Shown in pieces: positions 36,648 through 44,871 of a stretch of 64,000 bases of DNA. Each line of letters begins with the position of its first letter. Position 1 is the first letter of the stretch. The notes under the pieces were generated by a model that saw nothing but the letters and a program-made list of their open reading frames with translations, was not told where the DNA came from and did not search any database. This stretch comes from Pseudomonas triticicola (GTDB taxonomy: Bacteria > Pseudomonadota > Gammaproteobacteria > Pseudomonadales > Pseudomonadaceae). The DNA lies in assembly GCF_019145375.1 (NCBI RefSeq), contig NZ_JAHSTX010000001.1, positions 1,773,001 through 1,837,000 of the forward strand. Reading direction: 5' to 3'. Both the position numbers and the translations under genes were made by a program.

Positions 36648-37607
36648 ATGAGCAAGCATGTCGACCCTGACACCATCCTGCTGAAAATGCCGTCCTTGAG
36701 GGCTGTGAAGGCATTTGTCGCCGCCGCCAAATACGAAAGTTTCACCCGTGCCGCCGAGGCGTTGTGCGTTTCGCAAGCGGCGATCAGCCGGCAGATCCGC
36801 GAGCTGGAAAGCTACCTGGGCGCACAACTGTTTACCCGGGTGGGTCGTGCGGTAGAACTGACCGCCGCCGGTGCGGTGTTCTTTGATGCCGCGCAACTGT
36901 CTTTCGTCAACATCGCCCAGGCCGCCGAACGCATTCGCAACAGCCAGTCGAGCAAGAAAGTACTGACCGTCTGCTGCTCCCCGGCCTTTTCCGCGCTGTG
37001 GTTATCAGATCACCTGCAGGAGTTCTTCGCTCAGTGTCCTGACATTGAACTGAACCTGATCACCACGCAGAACTTTCTGACCATGGAACCCGGCGTGCAG
37101 CCGGATATCTTCATCACCAAGATTTCGCGCATCCGCGAAGGCTATAGAAGCTATCCGCTTTGCCACGACGTGATCTACCCGGTGTGCACGCCGCAGTATC
37201 TGCAGCAGCATCCGGAAATTTCCACGATTGAAGGGGTGCGCGATTCTGCGTTGCTCAACCTCAGCCCTTACGGCCGCTCGCAAGTCGCCGAACACGTCGA
37301 CTGGGGCGTGTGGCTGGCGTTTCAGGCAATCGATATCGACGACCGCCCGGCCAACAGTCCACAGATTTTCAACGCCAACGACTACAACCTGCTGATCAGC
37401 ATGGTGCTGACTCATCAAGGCATCGCTCTGGGCTGGAATCACCTGGTCACGTCGCTGGTGCAGCGAGGCTTGCTGGTGCGACCGATCGAGCAGCAGGTAC
37501 AGCTGCGCAACAGTTGGCACTACTTGAGCTGCCGCGAAAATTCGGACAATGAAGACGAATTGCAGCGCTTTCGTGAATGGATTCTGGGGAAGTTTCCCCG
37601 CCGTTGA
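36648..37607 (+). CDS. LysR-family transcriptional regulator (GcvA-like)
   Basis: This 319-residue regulator opens with a short tail, then the LysR helix-turn-helix (LRAVKAFVAAAKYESFTRAA, ALCVSQAAISRQIRELESYL). The effector domain has GcvA-like wording (DIFITKISRIREGYRSYPLC, MVLTHQGIALGWNHLV). It diverges from proVWX and precedes the MmgE/PrpD and Rieske genes, so it probably controls one or both arms. ATG 36648 follows TAGGAGAG. The ligand is unknown. Confidence 0.9.
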   Translation: MSKHVDPDTILLKMPSLRAVKAFVAAAKYESFTRAAEALCVSQAAISRQIRELESYLGAQLFTRVGRAVELTAAGAVFFDAAQLSFVNIAQAAERIRNSQSSKKVLTVCCSPAFSALWLSDHLQEFFAQCPDIELNLITTQNFLTMEPGVQPDIFITKISRIREGYRSYPLCHDVIYPVCTPQYLQQHPEISTIEGVRDSALLNLSPYGRSQVAEHVDWGVWLAFQAIDIDDRPANSPQIFNANDYNLLISMVLTHQGIALGWNHLVTSLVQRGLLVRPIEQQVQLRNSWHYLSCRENSDNEDELQRFREWILGKFPRR

Positions 37608-37748
37608 TCTGCTCTGCGTCAGCGTCGGTCGTTTTGGTTATCAATAGCCCGACGAAAATGTCGCTGGAGCAGCTCGCCGTCCCTGACCCATTGTTGAGCG
37701 ACGCCGACCAAGCACGGTCGCGCTCAACACACAGGAAGGGCTTGTTGC

Positions 37749-39095
37749 ATGTCACTCTTCGAATTTTCTCGCGATTTTGATTTTCTCGATGCTCCGCAGA
37801 AAACCCGCGCGATCGTACAAAACGGTCTGCTGGACATTATCGGTGTCATGGCCGGCGCGGCGAGCAACGACACCAGTGTCGCGATGCGCCGGTTTGCCGA
37901 ACGGCACTATCCGGCCGGTCTCTACAGCAGTCGCCTGATTTTCTCCGGGCAACGCGTCAACGTGCTCGGCGCAGCGTGGGCCGGCGGCTTCAGCGCCGAC
38001 AGCCTCGACGCCCATGAAGGCCATTTCAAATCCAAGGGCCACGCGGGGGCGACCGTGGTACCCGCCGTGCTCGCCCTCGCCGATGCACTGCATCATCAGG
38101 GCCAGTCCATTAGCGGGCATGATCTGCTGAGCGCTTTATGCATTGGTTACGAAACCGCGTTGCGCGCAGGTTCGGCATTGATGGCGACCTCACCTACGTA
38201 TCACGCTTCCGGTGGCTTTTCAGCCCTGGGCGTGGTCTGCGCTGGCGCGCGATTGTTACGTCTGGATGAGACAACGTTCCGCCACGCCTTGGGCATTGCC
38301 GAATACTTCAGCGCGCGCTGCCCGATGATGCGCGTGGTGCAAGCGCCGACGATGCTGCGTGATGCTCATGGTGCGGGTGCATTCACCGGTCTGAACGCTT
38401 TGTTCATGGCCTTGGAAGGCATTACCGGCGCGCCAGCGGAAACAGTCGAAGACATCGCCGTTTCAGAGCATTGGTGCGACCTCGGTCAGCGTTGGGAAAT
38501 CGACAGTCAGTACTTCAAACCCTGGCCCGTCTGCCGCTGGGCGCAACCGGCGCTGACCGCAATGCTTGAGCTGCAACGACAACATCCGTTGCTCGCTGCC
38601 GATTCGATCCAAACCATACGTGTGGAAACGTTCTATGAGTCGATGTGCCTGCAGGGACATTCACCGAAGGACGCCGATCAAGCGCAATACGCCTTGGCGT
38701 TTCCACTCGCAGCGCTGCTTGTCAGGGGCAAGGTCGGGCCAGAGGAAGTCACCGGTATGGCGATTACTGCGCCGGATATCCTGGCCCTCAGCGCCCGCAT
38801 CGAAATCGTCGAAGCCGCCGATATCTCGGCCAGATTCCCCGAGGAAATCCTCTCCCGATTGAGCATTACTCTGAAGAGTGGCGAAGTACTGGTGAGCCCG
38901 ATCACCGCCGCGCGCGGCGATCCGCAGACGCCTCTGAGCCTTGAAGAGCTGGAGCAAAAGTTCGATCTGTTCGCTCAGGGTCTCGGCCTTGAACGCAGTA
39001 CAGCTGTGAAGATGGCAATCAGAAACATCGCTCAGGCCGACTGCGCCATCACTGCACTGCAAGCGGTTTTTCAACGGGTGCCGGCCTCGCCGTGA
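37749..39095 (+). CDS. MmgE/PrpD-family protein
   Basis: This 448-residue protein follows the MmgE/PrpD fold: an all-helical first domain (VQNGLLDIIGVMAGAASNDT, HEGHFKSKGHAGATVVPAVL) and a second lid domain (RWEIDSQYFKPWPVCRWAQP). Members include 2-methylcitrate dehydratase and cis-aconitate decarboxylase. Its role here, next to a Rieske demethylase, is not predicted by any pathway I know. A dehydratase, decarboxylase or isomerase step on a carboxylic acid is likely. AGGAAGGGC precedes ATG 37749. Confidence 0.85.
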   Translation: MSLFEFSRDFDFLDAPQKTRAIVQNGLLDIIGVMAGAASNDTSVAMRRFAERHYPAGLYSSRLIFSGQRVNVLGAAWAGGFSADSLDAHEGHFKSKGHAGATVVPAVLALADALHHQGQSISGHDLLSALCIGYETALRAGSALMATSPTYHASGGFSALGVVCAGARLLRLDETTFRHALGIAEYFSARCPMMRVVQAPTMLRDAHGAGAFTGLNALFMALEGITGAPAETVEDIAVSEHWCDLGQRWEIDSQYFKPWPVCRWAQPALTAMLELQRQHPLLAADSIQTIRVETFYESMCLQGHSPKDADQAQYALAFPLAALLVRGKVGPEEVTGMAITAPDILALSARIEIVEAADISARFPEEILSRLSITLKSGEVLVSPITAARGDPQTPLSLEELEQKFDLFAQGLGLERSTAVKMAIRNIAQADCAITALQAVFQRVPASP

Positions 39096-39250
39096 ACCGG
39101 CCATCGATAACCGCAAATCATTAATTGCCCGCAGCAAATGTCGGTTGTGACGTTTGTTCTGTGCCGGATAGGCTGGGGCTTATCGTTCGCTTATTTAGAA
39201 AGTCACGGTTAAAGGTGACCGCTCAAGATCGAAGTCCTGGGAGGATAACA

Positions 39251-40486
39251 ATGAACAACAAGCAAAGCGTTTATGACCTGATCGCACAACGCAAACCGTG
39301 GCATTCGCTGCCGGGCGCGCTTTATCGCAGTGAGGACGTATACCGTCAGGATCTTGAGCAGATCTGGCACAAGGACTGGATCTTCGCCGGCCACACCTTT
39401 GAAATCACCAAGCCGGGGCAATATTTCACGCTGCAGATTGGCGACTACCCGGTGGCTGTCGTTCGCGGCAAGGATGGTGAGGTTCGGGCCTTCCACAATG
39501 CGTGCCGGCACCGTGGCGCGAAAATCTGCGATGCTGACCATGGCAAAGTGGCGAAGATGGTCTGCCCGTATCACAAGTGGACTTATGAGCTGGACGGCAA
39601 CCTGTTGTTCGCCGGCAACATGGGCCAGGATTTCGACAAATCGCAATACAACCTGAAAAGCGTGCACTGCGAGATCGTCGATACCTACATTTATGTCTGC
39701 GTGGCTGCCAAGGCGCCGGACTTTGAGGGTTTCCGCAAGGCTGTCAGCCCGTTCATCGCGCCGCATTTTCTTGAAGACTGCAAAGTCGCGTTCGAGTCGA
39801 ACATCGTCGAGAAAGGCAATTGGAAACTGGTCTTCGAAAACAATCGCGAGTGCTACCACTGCGACGGCTCACACCCGGAACTGCTGCATTCGTTTGTCGA
39901 TAACCTTTCAGTCGGTGGCGTCAGCGGCGAAGACGATCCCGAGCTATCGGCATACTGGGCCAAATGCGAAAAGGCCGGATTGCCCAGCCGCCTGGTGATG
40001 GACATCAATGGCCAGTTCCGCATGACCCGCATCCCGCTTTCATCAGGCGCCGTCAGCTACACCATGGACGGCAAGCCAGCCGTCAACGGCCGCCTCGACA
40101 AAACTTCCGAAGCGGACATCGGCGCGCTGTTGTACTTCCACTACCCGTCCACCTGGAACCACTTCCTCGGCGACCATGCGCTGAGTTTCCGCGTGCTGCC
40201 GATCAGCGCTACCGAAACACTGGTGACCACCAAATGGCTGGTGCCCAACACAGCAGTGGAAAGCGTGGATTACGACATCGAGCGCTTGACCAAAGTGTGG
40301 ATTGCCACCAATGATCAGGACCGCACGCTGGTTGAAGGCACCCAACGCGGTGTGACTTCGCCGTCCTACGAGCCCGGCCCGTATTCGGAAACCGCCGAGA
40401 CCGGCGTCTGTCAGTTCGATGACTGGTATTGCGCGACGATGATGGATCGGCTCAAAGGACCGATTCCGTTGAAGTCGGTTGGTTGA
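39251..40486 (+). CDS. Rieske-type non-heme iron oxygenase (GbcA/Stc2-like N-demethylase)
   Basis: This 411-residue oxygenase subunit has the Rieske [2Fe-2S] ligands Cys85, His87, Cys105, His108 (CRHRG and CPYHKW). The mononuclear iron site His203 and His208 is in ECYHCDGSHPE. The wording (WIFAGHTFEITKPGQYFTLQ, NNRECYHC, TTKWLVPNTAVESVDYD) is close to glycine-betaine GbcA and stachydrine Stc2, both of which remove N-methyl groups from betaines. No ferredoxin-reductase partner gene is nearby. ATG 39251 follows GGGAGG. Confidence 0.9.
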   Translation: MNNKQSVYDLIAQRKPWHSLPGALYRSEDVYRQDLEQIWHKDWIFAGHTFEITKPGQYFTLQIGDYPVAVVRGKDGEVRAFHNACRHRGAKICDADHGKVAKMVCPYHKWTYELDGNLLFAGNMGQDFDKSQYNLKSVHCEIVDTYIYVCVAAKAPDFEGFRKAVSPFIAPHFLEDCKVAFESNIVEKGNWKLVFENNRECYHCDGSHPELLHSFVDNLSVGGVSGEDDPELSAYWAKCEKAGLPSRLVMDINGQFRMTRIPLSSGAVSYTMDGKPAVNGRLDKTSEADIGALLYFHYPSTWNHFLGDHALSFRVLPISATETLVTTKWLVPNTAVESVDYDIERLTKVWIATNDQDRTLVEGTQRGVTSPSYEPGPYSETAETGVCQFDDWYCATMMDRLKGPIPLKSVG

Positions 40487-40501
40487 TAGGTACTTCTGTC
40501 C

Positions 40502-41653
40502 ATGACCGGTTGCACATCATCATTGACGATTCGGGAAAACTACGGCGAACGCGCATCCACCCGGATCATTTTCCTGATCACCGGCATTGTCATGTCGGCC
40601 TGGGCGCCGCTGGTTCCGCTGGTGAAAGCGCGCACCGGGCTGGACGAAGGTGGCCTGGGCCTGTTGTTGCTGGGCTTTGGCATCGGCTCGATCGTGGCCA
40701 TGCCGTTCGCCGGATACCTGACCGCACGTTTTGGCTGCCGCCCGGTGATCATCGCCTCAACTCTGGTCCTGTGTGCGATGCTGCCGATGTTGAGCCATTT
40801 GACGTGGCTGCCCGGGCTCGCCCTCACGGTGCTGTTGTTCGGCGCCAGCATGGGCATGCTCGATTGCGCGATCAATATCCAGTCGATCATCGTCGAAAAG
40901 AATAGCGGCGAAACCCTGCAATCGGGTTTCCACGGGCTCTATAGCGTGGGCGGGATCGCCGGTGCCGGGGCGATGACGGCGATGCTCAGTCTTGGGCTCG
41001 AACCGCTGCCATCGGTGCTGTGTCTGGTGGCGATCATTCTCGCCTCGCTATATAAGGCTGCACCTAACCTCTTGCCTTACGGCACCGAGCGCGACGGCCC
41101 GATCTTCGCGGTTCCGCGCGGAATCGTCCTGTTGCTGGGTGTCCTCTGCTTCATCGTGTTCCTGACCGAAGGCGCAATGCTGGACTGGAGCGCGGTGTTT
41201 CTTGCCTCGCAACGCGATATGCCATCGAGCTACGCAGGATTGGGCTACGCCTGTTTCGCCGCAGCCATGACGCTTGGACGGCTGACCGGCGACGCGCTTG
41301 TCAGCCGACTGGGCGGCATTCGTGTAGTGACGCTCGGCGGTATCTGCGCGGCAGTCGGCATGCTGATTTCGCTGGTGTTCGATGGCTGGCCGGCGTCATT
41401 GCTGGGCTATGCGCTGGTCGGCGCCGGATGTTCGAACATCGTTCCGGTGTTGTTCAGCGCCGCAGGTCGGCAACAGCGCATGCCGCAGCGCACCGCTATT
41501 CCAGCTATCATTTCCATGGGCTATGCCGGGATTCTGATGGGGCCGGCGTTCATAGGCATGATCGCCCATTTCAGCTCGTTGACGATCGCTTTGGGTGGCG
41601 TGGTCGTGCTGTTGCTGTTTGTCAGCTGTGCCGCGAGGTTGCTCAAAGCCTGA
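40502..41653 (+). CDS. MFS transporter (YbjJ/FucP-like)
   Basis: This is a 383-residue protein with about 12 membrane segments. The MFS loop motif is GYLTARFGCRPVII near residue 72, and GFHGLYSVGGIAGAG at 150 recalls YbjJ-type MFS proteins. The gene follows the Rieske gene by 15 bases and probably shares its transcript. It may import a related substrate or export a product such as an intermediate. ATG at 40502 overlaps the end of the weak leader; a later start near 40592 is possible. Confidence 0.82.
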   Translation: MTGCTSSLTIRENYGERASTRIIFLITGIVMSAWAPLVPLVKARTGLDEGGLGLLLLGFGIGSIVAMPFAGYLTARFGCRPVIIASTLVLCAMLPMLSHLTWLPGLALTVLLFGASMGMLDCAINIQSIIVEKNSGETLQSGFHGLYSVGGIAGAGAMTAMLSLGLEPLPSVLCLVAIILASLYKAAPNLLPYGTERDGPIFAVPRGIVLLLGVLCFIVFLTEGAMLDWSAVFLASQRDMPSSYAGLGYACFAAAMTLGRLTGDALVSRLGGIRVVTLGGICAAVGMLISLVFDGWPASLLGYALVGAGCSNIVPVLFSAAGRQQRMPQRTAIPAIISMGYAGILMGPAFIGMIAHFSSLTIALGGVVVLLLFVSCAARLLKA

Positions 41654-41741
41654 ACGCGGCCAACGCTAAAGGGCCTGCGTCCTAACGTCGCAGCCTTCAG
41701 CTATTGGCAAATCCTGAGCAGGCCGTAGAATCCCGCGCGCT

Positions 41742-41780
41742 CTTGCAAGCGCGCGTCTGGTCATAGACGCGCACTTGCAG
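41742..41780. repeat. Long hairpin in the leader of the 41906 MFS gene
   Basis: CTTGCAAGCGCGCGTCT (41742-41758) pairs with AGACGCGCACTTGCAG (41765-41780) through about 15 base pairs with one bulge and one mismatch; the loop is GGTCAT. It lies between two MFS genes. No T-run follows, so an ordinary intrinsic terminator is unlikely; it could still end the upstream transcript or shape the leader. Confidence 0.45.
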
Positions 41781-41905
41781 GGCTGGCCATGTCGGCCGAC
41801 GCCACCGCCCTGCCCGATCGGCAGACATTTGCACAACACCTGTTCCAGCCTGGCAACCGCATGCGCAAAGGCGCACGTTGCGCTGTACGATTTCCTGAGG
41901 TTTTT

Positions 41906-43198
41906 ATGTCTCCGCGTTTGCTGGCCATGGCGCTGGCGCCCCTGCTCGGGCTGTTCATTATTGCTCTGGGCAACGGTTTTCTGTCTTCCCTGACCACCCT
42001 TCGCCTGGACGCCGCCGGCGCCTCGGCGACGATGATCGGAATTGTTTCGTCGGCCTACTTCATCGGCCTGACGCTGGGCGCGGTGTTCAACGACCGGCTG
42101 ATTCTACGCATCGGCCATATACGCGCCTACGGCAGCTTCGCCTCGCTGATTGCGGTGACGATTCTGTTGCAGGGGCTGTTCTACGACACCTGGGGCTGGC
42201 TGGTCCTGCGCCTGATCAACGGCTGGGCCACGGTCGGTGTGTTTCTGGTGATCGAGAGCTGGCTGCTGCTGGCCGGTGACGAGAAGATTCGCGGGCGCTT
42301 GCTCGCGCTGTACATGATCGTCCTTTATGGCGCTGGCGTTTTGGGCCAGGCGACGCTGGGAACCATCACCGGCATGAGCGACAGCGCGCCGTTCATGGTC
42401 GCCGGCATGCTCGCTGCGTTGTCGGTGCTGCCGATCGTGATCCTGCCGCGCGTGTCGCCGCTGCTCGATCAGGTCGAGCCGCTCAAGCCCCGGCAACTGC
42501 TGGGCGTGACGCCGACCGGGCTGGTCGGCTGTTTCGGTTCGGGCGTGACCATCGCGGCGATCTACACCTTGTTGCCGCTGTATCTGCAACGCAGAGGTCT
42601 GGACGTCGGTGAAGTCGGCAGCATGATGGCCTGGACGATTCTCGGCGCGATGTTGCTGCAGTATCCGGTCGGACGCTGGTCCGACCGCACCGATCGCTTG
42701 CAGGTGCTGACCCTGCTGACGGTGGCGTGCACCGCGTTATCACTGGTGATTGTGCTGCTGCCGCTGTCTTCGACAATGCTCGCGGCGATGCTGTTTCTGC
42801 TCGGTGGCGGCGTCTTCGCGCTGTACCCGGTGGCCGTCAGCCACGCGGCCGACCGCGCCCCGGCCGAAGCGCTGGTGCCGATGATTCAGGGCTTGCTGCT
42901 GATCAACTCGCTGGGCTCGGCCATCAGCCCGATGATGATCTCGCCGGTGATGAACTCGTTCGGCGCCAACGGTCTGTTCTGGGTCTTCGCAGTGGTCAAT
43001 TTGAGCATGGTCAGCTTTTTCTTCTGGCGCCGCGGCAAGCGTCCGGTGCCGGCCAACCCCGCACCGTTCACGGCGGCAGCCACCTATTCGCCGACGGGTG
43101 CGGAGTTGCGGGTCACCGAGGATTTGCGCGTCGCCGCTGAGGAGCATCCGGCGATGATGGATGCGATCAGCGGAGAATTGGTGACGCAGCCACGGTGA
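41906..43198 (+). CDS. MFS transporter (YcaD-like)
   Basis: This is a 430-residue transporter with 12 membrane segments, opening LLAMALAPLLGLFIIALGNG, and with AVFNDRLILRIGHIRAYGSF as the loop 2-3 motif. An unusually long hydrophilic C-terminus (about 390-430, AATYSPTGAELRVTEDLRVA) follows the last segment. ATG 41906 has CTGAGG 5 bases upstream. A frame open to 41789 has no support. The substrate is unknown. It follows the upstream hairpin and is not clearly linked to the catabolic island. Confidence 0.82.
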   Translation: MSPRLLAMALAPLLGLFIIALGNGFLSSLTTLRLDAAGASATMIGIVSSAYFIGLTLGAVFNDRLILRIGHIRAYGSFASLIAVTILLQGLFYDTWGWLVLRLINGWATVGVFLVIESWLLLAGDEKIRGRLLALYMIVLYGAGVLGQATLGTITGMSDSAPFMVAGMLAALSVLPIVILPRVSPLLDQVEPLKPRQLLGVTPTGLVGCFGSGVTIAAIYTLLPLYLQRRGLDVGEVGSMMAWTILGAMLLQYPVGRWSDRTDRLQVLTLLTVACTALSLVIVLLPLSSTMLAAMLFLLGGGVFALYPVAVSHAADRAPAEALVPMIQGLLLINSLGSAISPMMISPVMNSFGANGLFWVFAVVNLSMVSFFFWRRGKRPVPANPAPFTAAATYSPTGAELRVTEDLRVAAEEHPAMMDAISGELVTQPR

Positions 43199-43205
43199 CC
43201 GCTGA

Positions 43206-43334
43206 TCAGCAACTGCCCGGCGGGATACCGTCCTTGTTGAAGTCCTTCAAGCGCTCGCGTTCCTCTTCAGTGGAATGCGCTGGGGTCGGTTGATCGGGTA
43301 CTTCTTGCGGCACTTCAGTTTTTTCATCAGTCAT
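43206..43334 (-). CDS. Small acidic hypothetical protein, 42 residues
   Basis: On the minus strand ATG at 43334 is preceded by GAGGGC at 7 bases and encodes a 42-residue acidic peptide that opens MTDEKTEVPQEVPDQPTP, has a Glu/Arg helix (STEEERERLKDF) and ends DGIPPGSC. The Pro/Glu-rich, Cys-ended form looks like other small disordered Pseudomonas proteins. It converges with the MFS gene; a function is not known. Confidence 0.5.
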   Translation of the reverse strand: MTDEKTEVPQEVPDQPTPAHSTEEERERLKDFNKDGIPPGSC

Positions 43335-43466
43335 GGTTCTGCCCTCGTTGTCGATGCTATTTCGGCATCGGCGAGGGCTGGCAGTTCCGGATTTTCAGCT
43401 CCACCGCAGCCATGCGCTTGAGTTGCGGCGAACATTCCCTTCGACGAACAGCGCAAGATGCCTGCC

Positions 43467-44018
43467 TCAAGAGCGGGCACGCTCAATCAACATCCTCTGC
43501 AACGTGTTGTCCTTGACCCAGTAATGGTGGAACAGCCCCGCCAGCGCGTGCAGGCCGATCAGCCAGTAGCCGGCACTGCCAATCCATTCGTGCCAGTACT
43601 TGAGTTGTTTGGCCAGGTCCGGATCAATAGCCACCGGCGCCGGCACATGGAAACCGAAGTACGGAAACGGTTTATCGCCCGCCGCGAGCATCAGCCACGC
43701 GAGGAGCGGTGTGACAATCATCAATCCATACAGCGCCAGGTGTGTCAGGTGCGCAATTGCGGTCTGCCACGCCGGCGGCCTGGGGATGATCGGCGGACGC
43801 GGGGTCAGGCGGCCGATCAGGCGAATCCACACCAAGGCGAAGATGCTGGCGCCAAACAGGCCATGCAGGCCCATCAGCACGCCGCGCCCCTCACTGCCCT
43901 TGGGCAGATAGCCCTTGATTTCGACGCACGCATACACCCCGACGAATAACGCCAGCATCAGCCAGTGCAGGATGATTGAGAGTTTTCCATAACGGGTTAC
44001 AGCGGTGTCGCGGATCAT
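43467..44018 (-). CDS. Cytochrome b561-family membrane protein
   Basis: This is a 183-residue protein with four membrane segments. His residues placed for two b-type hemes are visible (LHWLMLALFVGVY, LMGLHGLFGASIF, HEWIGSAGYWLIGLHALAGL). The CybB-like pattern YGKLSIILHW opens the protein. It is a predicted electron carrier between quinol and periplasmic acceptors. It diverges from the operon at 44194 and shares the gap that holds the PmrA-like boxes, so common control is possible. Confidence 0.88.
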   Translation of the reverse strand: MIRDTAVTRYGKLSIILHWLMLALFVGVYACVEIKGYLPKGSEGRGVLMGLHGLFGASIFALVWIRLIGRLTPRPPIIPRPPAWQTAIAHLTHLALYGLMIVTPLLAWLMLAAGDKPFPYFGFHVPAPVAIDPDLAKQLKYWHEWIGSAGYWLIGLHALAGLFHHYWVKDNTLQRMLIERARS

Positions 44019-44082
44019 AGGAAACGCCTCGTGATTGTTGTGGAACGACGAACTTTTCGCTGGCCTACCGTGCTCGCCCAGC

Positions 44083-44099
44083 CTTAAGACAGTCTGAAG
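44083..44099 (+). promoter_or_regulatory. PmrA/QseB-like direct-repeat box
   Basis: CTTAAG (44083-44088), 5 bases, CTGAAG (44094-44099) matches the PmrA-type consensus of two HTTAAK hexamers spaced by 5, with one base off in the second half. It lies about 95 bases before the first gene of the operon, which itself encodes a PmrA/QseB-type regulator. Confidence 0.55.
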
Positions 44100-44127
44100 A
44101 TTGGCGCTGCGGTTAACGGTTTTTCAT

Positions 44128-44144
44128 CTTCAGACTTCGTTAAG
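44128..44144 (-). promoter_or_regulatory. Second PmrA/QseB-like box, opposite orientation
   Basis: CTTCAG (44128-44133), 5 bases, GTTAAG (44139-44144). Read on the minus strand it is CTTAAC-N5-CTGAAG. Together with the first box it forms 19-base inverted arms (44083-44101 and 44126-44144) that agree at 16 positions. It would serve the divergent cytochrome b561 gene, the operon or both. Confidence 0.5.
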
Positions 44145-44193
44145 AAATGGCTTGGATACTGCGCTCAAACCCATTGAGGGAGGCGCTCTGCCC

Positions 44194-44871
44194 ATGCCCG
44201 AATTCGACTGGAACATCCCGCTGCCCTTGCACTTCGGCCAGGCCGAATCGATGCTGATGACGCTGAGAAACGCGTTGCCGGAGGACGAGCTGCGCGCGCC
44301 CTTCGAAGCCTTTATCCAGCAGCGTTTTCGCACGGCTCACGGTGCCGAAATCCGCCATTTCATGCCCGAGCTGTTCGGCATGCACAACAGCGATGGCCAG
44401 TTGTGTGCCGTGGCCGGGGTCCGTCGAGCGCATCTGCAGGCACTGTTTCTTGAGCGCTATCTGGATGAACCGATCCAGTCGTTGATCAGTGCCGCTGCCG
44501 GTCGTGCAGTAGATCGCACGGTCATCGTCGAAGTCGGCAACCTCGCCGCCAGCGATACCGGCAGTGCGCGCCTGAGCATCATCGCCATCACCTATCTGCT
44601 AGCCATGGGCGGCCTGGAATGGGTGACCTTCACCGGCAACATCGGGCTGGTCAACAGCTTCCATCGCCTCGGTTTGAAGCCCGTGACATTGTGCGCCGCT
44701 GATCCACAGCGACTGGGTGACGAGCGTCAACACTGGGGCAGTTATTACGAAAGCAAACCCTGGGTGCACGTCGGCAACATTCGCGCGGGATTTTTTCATC
44801 TGCGCAATATTGGTCTGTTCACTCGCCTGGGTTTGCCGACTTCCGTTGAAGGAGCCTGCCATGTCGCTTGA
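44194..44871 (+). CDS. Thermostable-hemolysin-family protein
   Basis: This is a 225-residue soluble protein of the thermostable hemolysin family (named from Vibrio). Motifs include IQQRFRTAHGAEIRHFMPEL, EVGNLAASDTGSARLSIIAI and FTGNIGLVNSFHRLGLKPV. Despite its name, the family looks acyltransferase-like and probably is not secreted here (no signal peptide). As first gene of the operon it may handle an acyl group in the same pathway as the AMP ligase. GAGGGAGG precedes ATG 44194. It overlaps the next gene by 11 bases. Confidence 0.82.
   Translation: MPEFDWNIPLPLHFGQAESMLMTLRNALPEDELRAPFEAFIQQRFRTAHGAEIRHFMPELFGMHNSDGQLCAVAGVRRAHLQALFLERYLDEPIQSLISAAAGRAVDRTVIVEVGNLAASDTGSARLSIIAITYLLAMGGLEWVTFTGNIGLVNSFHRLGLKPVTLCAADPQRLGDERQHWGSYYESKPWVHVGNIRAGFFHLRNIGLFTRLGLPTSVEGACHVA

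Noticed and set aside
41671..41697. Possible terminator GGGCCTGCG...CGCAGCC after the MFS gene
   Set aside because: The stem is short with a bulge and no T-run; evidence is too weak to list as a feature.
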